The notes under the pieces are model-generated. The model was not told the origin of the DNA and made no database searches. It saw nothing but the letters and a program-made list of their open reading frames with translations. The position numbers were made by a program, and so were the translations under genes. This document shows positions 60,237 through 64,000 of a stretch of DNA of 64,000 nt, in pieces. How positions within the stretch are numbered: the stretch's first letter is position 1; the number at the start of each line of letters is the position of its first letter. Origin of the DNA: Streptomyces microflavus (GTDB taxonomy: Bacteria; Actinomycetota; Actinomycetes; Streptomycetales; Streptomycetaceae); assembly GCF_014650075.1 (NCBI RefSeq), contig NZ_BMUG01000001.1, positions 1 to 64,000 on the forward strand, read 5' to 3'.

Positions 60237-61343
60237 GTGGCAGTCGTCGATATTTCCGAAGAGCTCAAGTCCCTCTCCTCGACCATGGGGTCGATCGAGG
60301 CCGTCCTGGACCTGGATGCGCTGAGGGCGGACATCGCCGCGCTCGAGGAGCAGGCAGCGGCGCCGTCCCTCTGGGACGACCCGGACGCGGCCCAGAAGAT
60401 CACCAGCAAGCTTTCGCACCTCCAGGCCGAGGTCCGCAAGGCCGAGACCCTGCGCGGTCGCATCGACGACCTCTCGGTCCTCTTCGAGCTCGCCGAGGAC
60501 GAGGGCGACGCCGAGGCGCTCGCCGAGGCCGAGACCGAGCTGGAGTCGGTGCGCAAGGCGCTGGACGAGATGGAGGTCCGCACCCTCCTGTCCGGCGAGT
60601 ACGACGCCCGCGAGGCACTGGTGACCGTCCGGGCCGAGGCCGGTGGCGTGGATGCCGCCGACTTCGCCGAGAAGCTCCAGCGCATGTACCTCCGCTGGGC
60701 GGAGCGGCACAACTACAAGACCGAGGTCTACGAGACGGCGTACGCCGAAGAGGCCGGCATCAAGTCGACCACCTTCGCCGTCCAGGTCCCGTACGCCTAC
60801 GGCACCCTCTCCGTCGAGCAGGGCACCCACCGCCTGGTCCGGATCTCGCCCTTCGACAACCAGGGCCGCCGCCAGACGTCCTTCGCCGGCGTCGAGGTGC
60901 TCCCGGTCGTCGAGCAGACCGACCACATCGAGATCGACGAGTCCGAGCTGCGCATCGATGTGTACCGTTCCTCGGGCCCCGGTGGACAGGGCGTCAACAC
61001 CACGGACTCCGCGGTCCGTCTGACCCACCTGCCGACCGGCATCGTCGTCTCCTGCCAGAACGAGCGCTCGCAGATCCAGAACAAGGCGTCCGCGATGAAC
61101 GTCCTCCAGGCCAAGCTCCTTGAGCGCCGCCGCCAGGAGGAGCAGGCGAAGATGAACGCGCTCAAGGGCGACGGCGGCAACTCCTGGGGCAACCAGATGC
61201 GTTCGTACGTCCTGCACCCGTACCAGATGGTCAAGGACCTGCGTACGGAGTTCGAGATGGGCAACCCCGAAGCGGTCTTCAACGGCGAGATCGACGGCTT
61301 CGTGGAGGCGGGCATCCGCTGGCGCAAGCAGCGCGAGAAGTAA
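60237..61343 (+). CDS. prfB: peptide chain release factor 2
   Basis: A 368-residue release factor that ends translation at UGA and UAA. The codon-recognition tripeptide S204-P205-F206 identifies RF2, and the GGQ motif (G249-G250-Q251 in GPGGQGVN) drives peptidyl hydrolysis. There is no internal UGA, so the frameshift autoregulation seen in E. coli prfB is absent, as is usual in actinobacteria. The GTG at 60237 has no Shine-Dalgarno sequence, but TACGCT lies 6 nt upstream like a -10 box, so the message may be leaderless. A 12-bp hairpin terminator follows. Confidence 0.95.
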   Translation: MAVVDISEELKSLSSTMGSIEAVLDLDALRADIAALEEQAAAPSLWDDPDAAQKITSKLSHLQAEVRKAETLRGRIDDLSVLFELAEDEGDAEALAEAETELESVRKALDEMEVRTLLSGEYDAREALVTVRAEAGGVDAADFAEKLQRMYLRWAERHNYKTEVYETAYAEEAGIKSTTFAVQVPYAYGTLSVEQGTHRLVRISPFDNQGRRQTSFAGVEVLPVVEQTDHIEIDESELRIDVYRSSGPGGQGVNTTDSAVRLTHLPTGIVVSCQNERSQIQNKASAMNVLQAKLLERRRQEEQAKMNALKGDGGNSWGNQMRSYVLHPYQMVKDLRTEFEMGNPEAVFNGEIDGFVEAGIRWRKQREK

Positions 61344-61362
61344 CCTCCGCCGTACGAGGGTT

Positions 61363-61390
61363 GGGCCCGGACAGGGAACTGTCCGGGCCC
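61363..61390 (+). terminator. hairpin terminator after prfB
   Basis: GGGCCCGGACAG (61363-61374), loop GGAA, CTGTCCGGGCCC (61379-61390) is a perfect 12-bp hairpin 19 nt past the prfB stop, followed by TCCTGCGTT. Confidence 0.8.
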
Positions 61391-61697
61391 TCCTGCGTTG
61401 CGGCGCCGCCGCGGCGAGTTGGGGGGAAGCTGTGCCCGATGCGTCACAGTCGTGCTGTCGAATAGCCGTCAAGAACCCCTATAAGGGTGCGTACTGCACG
61501 GAACGGCCTTGACGGAATCCTTAACTCTGGCCAGGGTGCTAGAGCAGCATGCGTATGTCCGGGACGGGTGTGAACCGGGGGGCTGGCGGGGTGACCACGA
61601 CACGAACGTGGCCTCGCCGAGAGCGATCCCCGCAGGGCCGCCGTGGCCCGCATATGGCTGCTCCACTGACGAGATCAGCTACTGGGGGTAGCAACAG
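61391..61697 (+). other. 307-nt upstream region of LAETG protein gene
   Basis: No credible gene. It is less GC-rich than most of the window. It contains the inverted repeat described at 61466-61515 and a TTGACG that could be a -35 element at 61509-61514, without a clear -10 at normal spacing. Confidence 0.5.
61466..61515. promoter_or_regulatory. inverted repeat upstream of LAETG gene
   Basis: CCGTCAAG (61466-61473) and CTTGACGG (61508-61515) are perfect inverted repeats 34 nt apart. A smaller palindrome-like ACCCCTATAAGGGT lies between them. This may be a regulator site controlling the surface protein. Confidence 0.35.
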
Positions 61698-62582
<885 letters not shown>

Positions 62583-62647
62583 GACCCGCTGAACACCGCG
62601 TACGGGCGCACCTGAGCCCCGTACACGGGTCGGCACGGCACAGGGAA

Positions 62648-62681
62648 GGGCCCAGGAGGCCGCACAACGCCTCCTGGGCCC
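62648..62681. terminator. bidirectional hairpin terminator
   Basis: GGGCCCAGGAGGC (62648-62660) and GCCTCCTGGGCCC (62669-62681) form a perfect 13-bp stem with an 8-nt loop, then TTCT. It lies between the convergent surface protein gene and the zinc-ribbon gene. Confidence 0.8.
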
Positions 62682-62724
62682 TTCTGGGCGTGCGTGAGCC
62701 GCTGCGGCGGCCGTACGGGATGGG

Positions 62725-62925
62725 TCAGGCCGTCTGGTGGGCCAGCAGCGCGAGCGCCGTCAGCAGCACCACCATCAGCGCGATCAGCATGGCGGGATTC
62801 AACCCGGCCAGCGGGCCCTGGCCCTGCTCCTCCAGCATCTGCTGCCGGACGGCACGGCAGACGCGGCAGCGCCCCTCGCTCACGGGGGACGCGCAGTTCG
62901 CGCACACCAGTCGGTCATAGGTCAT
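62725..62925 (-). CDS. small zinc-ribbon membrane protein
   Basis: A 66-residue protein. MTYDRLVCANCASPVSEGRC and VCRAV give two CxxC pairs (about residues 8-11 and 20-23), a zinc-ribbon-like knuckle. A single C-terminal helix follows (about residues 46-63, AMLIALMVVLLTALALL). GGAGGA lies 6 nt before the ATG at 62925; an ATG two codons earlier would be too close to it. It is divergent from ftsE. No function is known; the small size and membrane tail suggest an accessory factor. Confidence 0.75.
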   Translation of the reverse strand: MTYDRLVCANCASPVSEGRCRVCRAVRQQMLEEQGQGPLAGLNPAMLIALMVVLLTALALLAHQTA

Positions 62926-63185
62926 GCGCATTCCTCCTCCCGCGCGGCGGAGCCGCTGACTGCTTCTCTCTCCGCACAACGCTCCGGGAAACGCAACCGT
63001 TCCCCCCACCACTGTGCCAGCTCCCGCCGTTTTCGGCGCGGCCCGCCGGACAAGGCAGGGCCCGACCCGATACGTACCCGGCGGCGATCCGCCATAAATC
63101 GCCCATTGCCGGACGCCGCCTGCGCGCGTGAGCCCGGTTCGCGTATGGTCACGCTCACCTACTCCCGGCCGACCGTGGTGCATCC

Positions 63186-63875
63186 GTGATCCGATTCGAC
63201 AACGTCTCCAAGACCTACCCGAAGCAGACCCGACCGGCTCTGCGCGATGTCTCGCTGGACATCGAGAAGGGTGAGTTCGTCTTCCTGGTGGGCTCCTCCG
63301 GCTCCGGCAAGTCGACCTTCATGCGGCTGATCCTGCGCGAGGAGCGCGCCAGCACGGGCATGGTCCATGTGCTCGGCAAGGACCTCGCGCGGCTGTCCAA
63401 CTGGAAGGTGCCGCAGATGCGCCGCCAGCTGGGGACGGTCTTCCAGGACTTCCGCCTGCTGCCCAACAAGACCGTCGCGCAGAACGTGGCCTTCGCCCAG
63501 GAGGTCATCGGCAAGCCGCGCGGCGAGATCCGCAAGGCCGTGCCCCAGGTGCTCGACCTCGTCGGCCTCGGCGGCAAGGAGGAGCGGATGCCCGGTGAGC
63601 TCTCCGGTGGTGAGCAGCAGCGTGTGGCGATCGCCCGTGCCTTCGTCAACCGCCCGATGCTGCTGATCGCGGACGAGCCGACCGGCAACCTCGACCCGCA
63701 GACCTCCGTCGGCATCATGAAGCTGCTGGACCGGATCAACCGGACCGGCACCACCGTGATCATGGCGACCCACGACCAGAACATCGTCGACCAGATGCGC
63801 AAGCGCGTCATCGAGCTCGAATCGGGCCGTCTCGTACGCGACCAGGCACGCGGCGTCTACGGCTACCAGCACTGA
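63186..63875 (+). CDS. ftsE: cell division ATP-binding protein FtsE
   Basis: A 229-residue ABC ATPase. Walker A is GSSGSGKST (about residue 37), signature [14 protein letters not shown], Walker [13 protein letters not shown] and H-loop [29 protein letters not shown] and [18 protein letters not shown] are typical of FtsE. With FtsX it couples ATP hydrolysis to activation of peptidoglycan hydrolases at the septum. The start is GTG at 63186. It is followed by ftsX after 56 nt. Confidence 0.95.
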   Translation: MIRFDNVSKTYPKQTRPALRDVSLDIEKGEFVFLVGSSGSGKSTFMRLILREERASTGMVHVLGKDLARLSNWKVPQMRRQLGTVFQDFRLLPNKTVAQNVAFAQEVIGKPRGEIRKAVPQVLDLVGLGGKEERMPGELSGGEQQRVAIARAFVNRPMLLIADEPTGNLDPQTSVGIMKLLDRINRTGTTVIMATHDQNIVDQMRKRVIELESGRLVRDQARGVYGYQH

Positions 63876-63931
63876 CCGGGGGGCCCTCGGGCCCCTCGTG
63901 CATTTCGAGCATCGAGTACTGAAAGGACGCC

Positions 63932-64000
63932 ATGCGCGCCCAGTTCGTCCTGTCGGAGATCGGCGTCGGTCTCCGTCGCAACCTCACGATGACCTTCGCC
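63932..64000 (+). CDS. ftsX: cell division protein FtsX, 5' end only
   Basis: Only the first 23 codons are in the window (MRAQFVLSEIGVGLRRN, then LTMTFA). This matches the start of actinobacterial FtsX, the membrane partner of FtsE. AAAGGA lies about 6 nt before the ATG. The gene continues beyond the window edge. Confidence 0.88.
   Translation, partial: MRAQFVLSEIGVGLRRNLTMTFA

Noticed and set aside
60237..60340. Programmed frameshift in prfB.
   Set aside because: No in-frame UGA with a slippery site is present; the frame is open from the GTG to the end.

Overview
The window is a high-GC actinobacterial chromosome segment, almost certainly Streptomyces. The signs are codon usage with G/C in third position, GTG and TTG starts, a Streptomyces-type 5S rRNA, the mtrA-mtrB-lpqB operon, a 1,660-residue NAD-glutamate dehydrogenase, a paired pkaA/pkaB kinase locus and an LAxTG surface protein. 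It looks like a core-chromosome region: no transposase, integrase, plasmid gene or CRISPR array was seen.

Layout. 1-332: end of an rRNA operon (5S) and a stack of three hairpins. 362-5845 (minus): a coupled DUF58 - MoxR - DUF4350 - DUF4129 - membrane protein operon. 5986-12502 (plus): mtnA, mtrA, mtrB, lpqB and a ComF-like phosphoribosyltransferase. 12832-22070: ribosome hibernation factor, an orphan LuxR-type response regulator, a YcaQ-like DNA glycosylase, a GNAT acetyltransferase, secA, an Rv3235-family protein, a DUF6912 protein, a HAD phosphatase and a DJ-1/PfpI protein. 22520-27502: NAD-glutamate dehydrogenase.

27629-48390 is the most accessory-looking part, a wall or surface glycopolymer locus. 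It has a TagG/TagH-type ABC exporter, a TetR regulator transcribed divergently from it, a polytopic membrane protein, five TagF-like CDP-polyol phosphotransferases (four fused to N-terminal glycosyltransferase-like domains), two SAM methyltransferases and a GT4 glycosyltransferase. Two of the fusions look degenerate in opposite halves. One has lost the glycosyltransferase motifs. The other has Arg and Pro at the two histidine positions thought essential in TagF. Several genes carry in-frame tandem repeats (87 bp and 15 bp units), so the locus appears to be changing by repeat slippage.

48573-52291 (minus) is a CUT1 sugar ABC transporter without its own ATPase. One permease has a large inserted extracytoplasmic domain, and a duplicated scrap of its 3' end lies in the gap to the next permease gene. 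52593-60142 is a signalling block: a FHA/FtsK-EccC-like protein with non-canonical P-loops, divergent from two membrane Ser/Thr kinases (pkaA, pkaB). 60237-64000 ends with prfB (possibly leaderless), a sortase-anchored repeat protein (45 bp repeats, LAETG), a small zinc-ribbon membrane protein, ftsE and the start of ftsX.

Taken together, many genes serve the cell envelope: secretion (secA), envelope sensing (MtrAB-LpqB), wall polymer synthesis and export, sortase-attached surface protein, kinases and FtsEX. All functions are inferred from sequence motifs and gene order; no database search was run.
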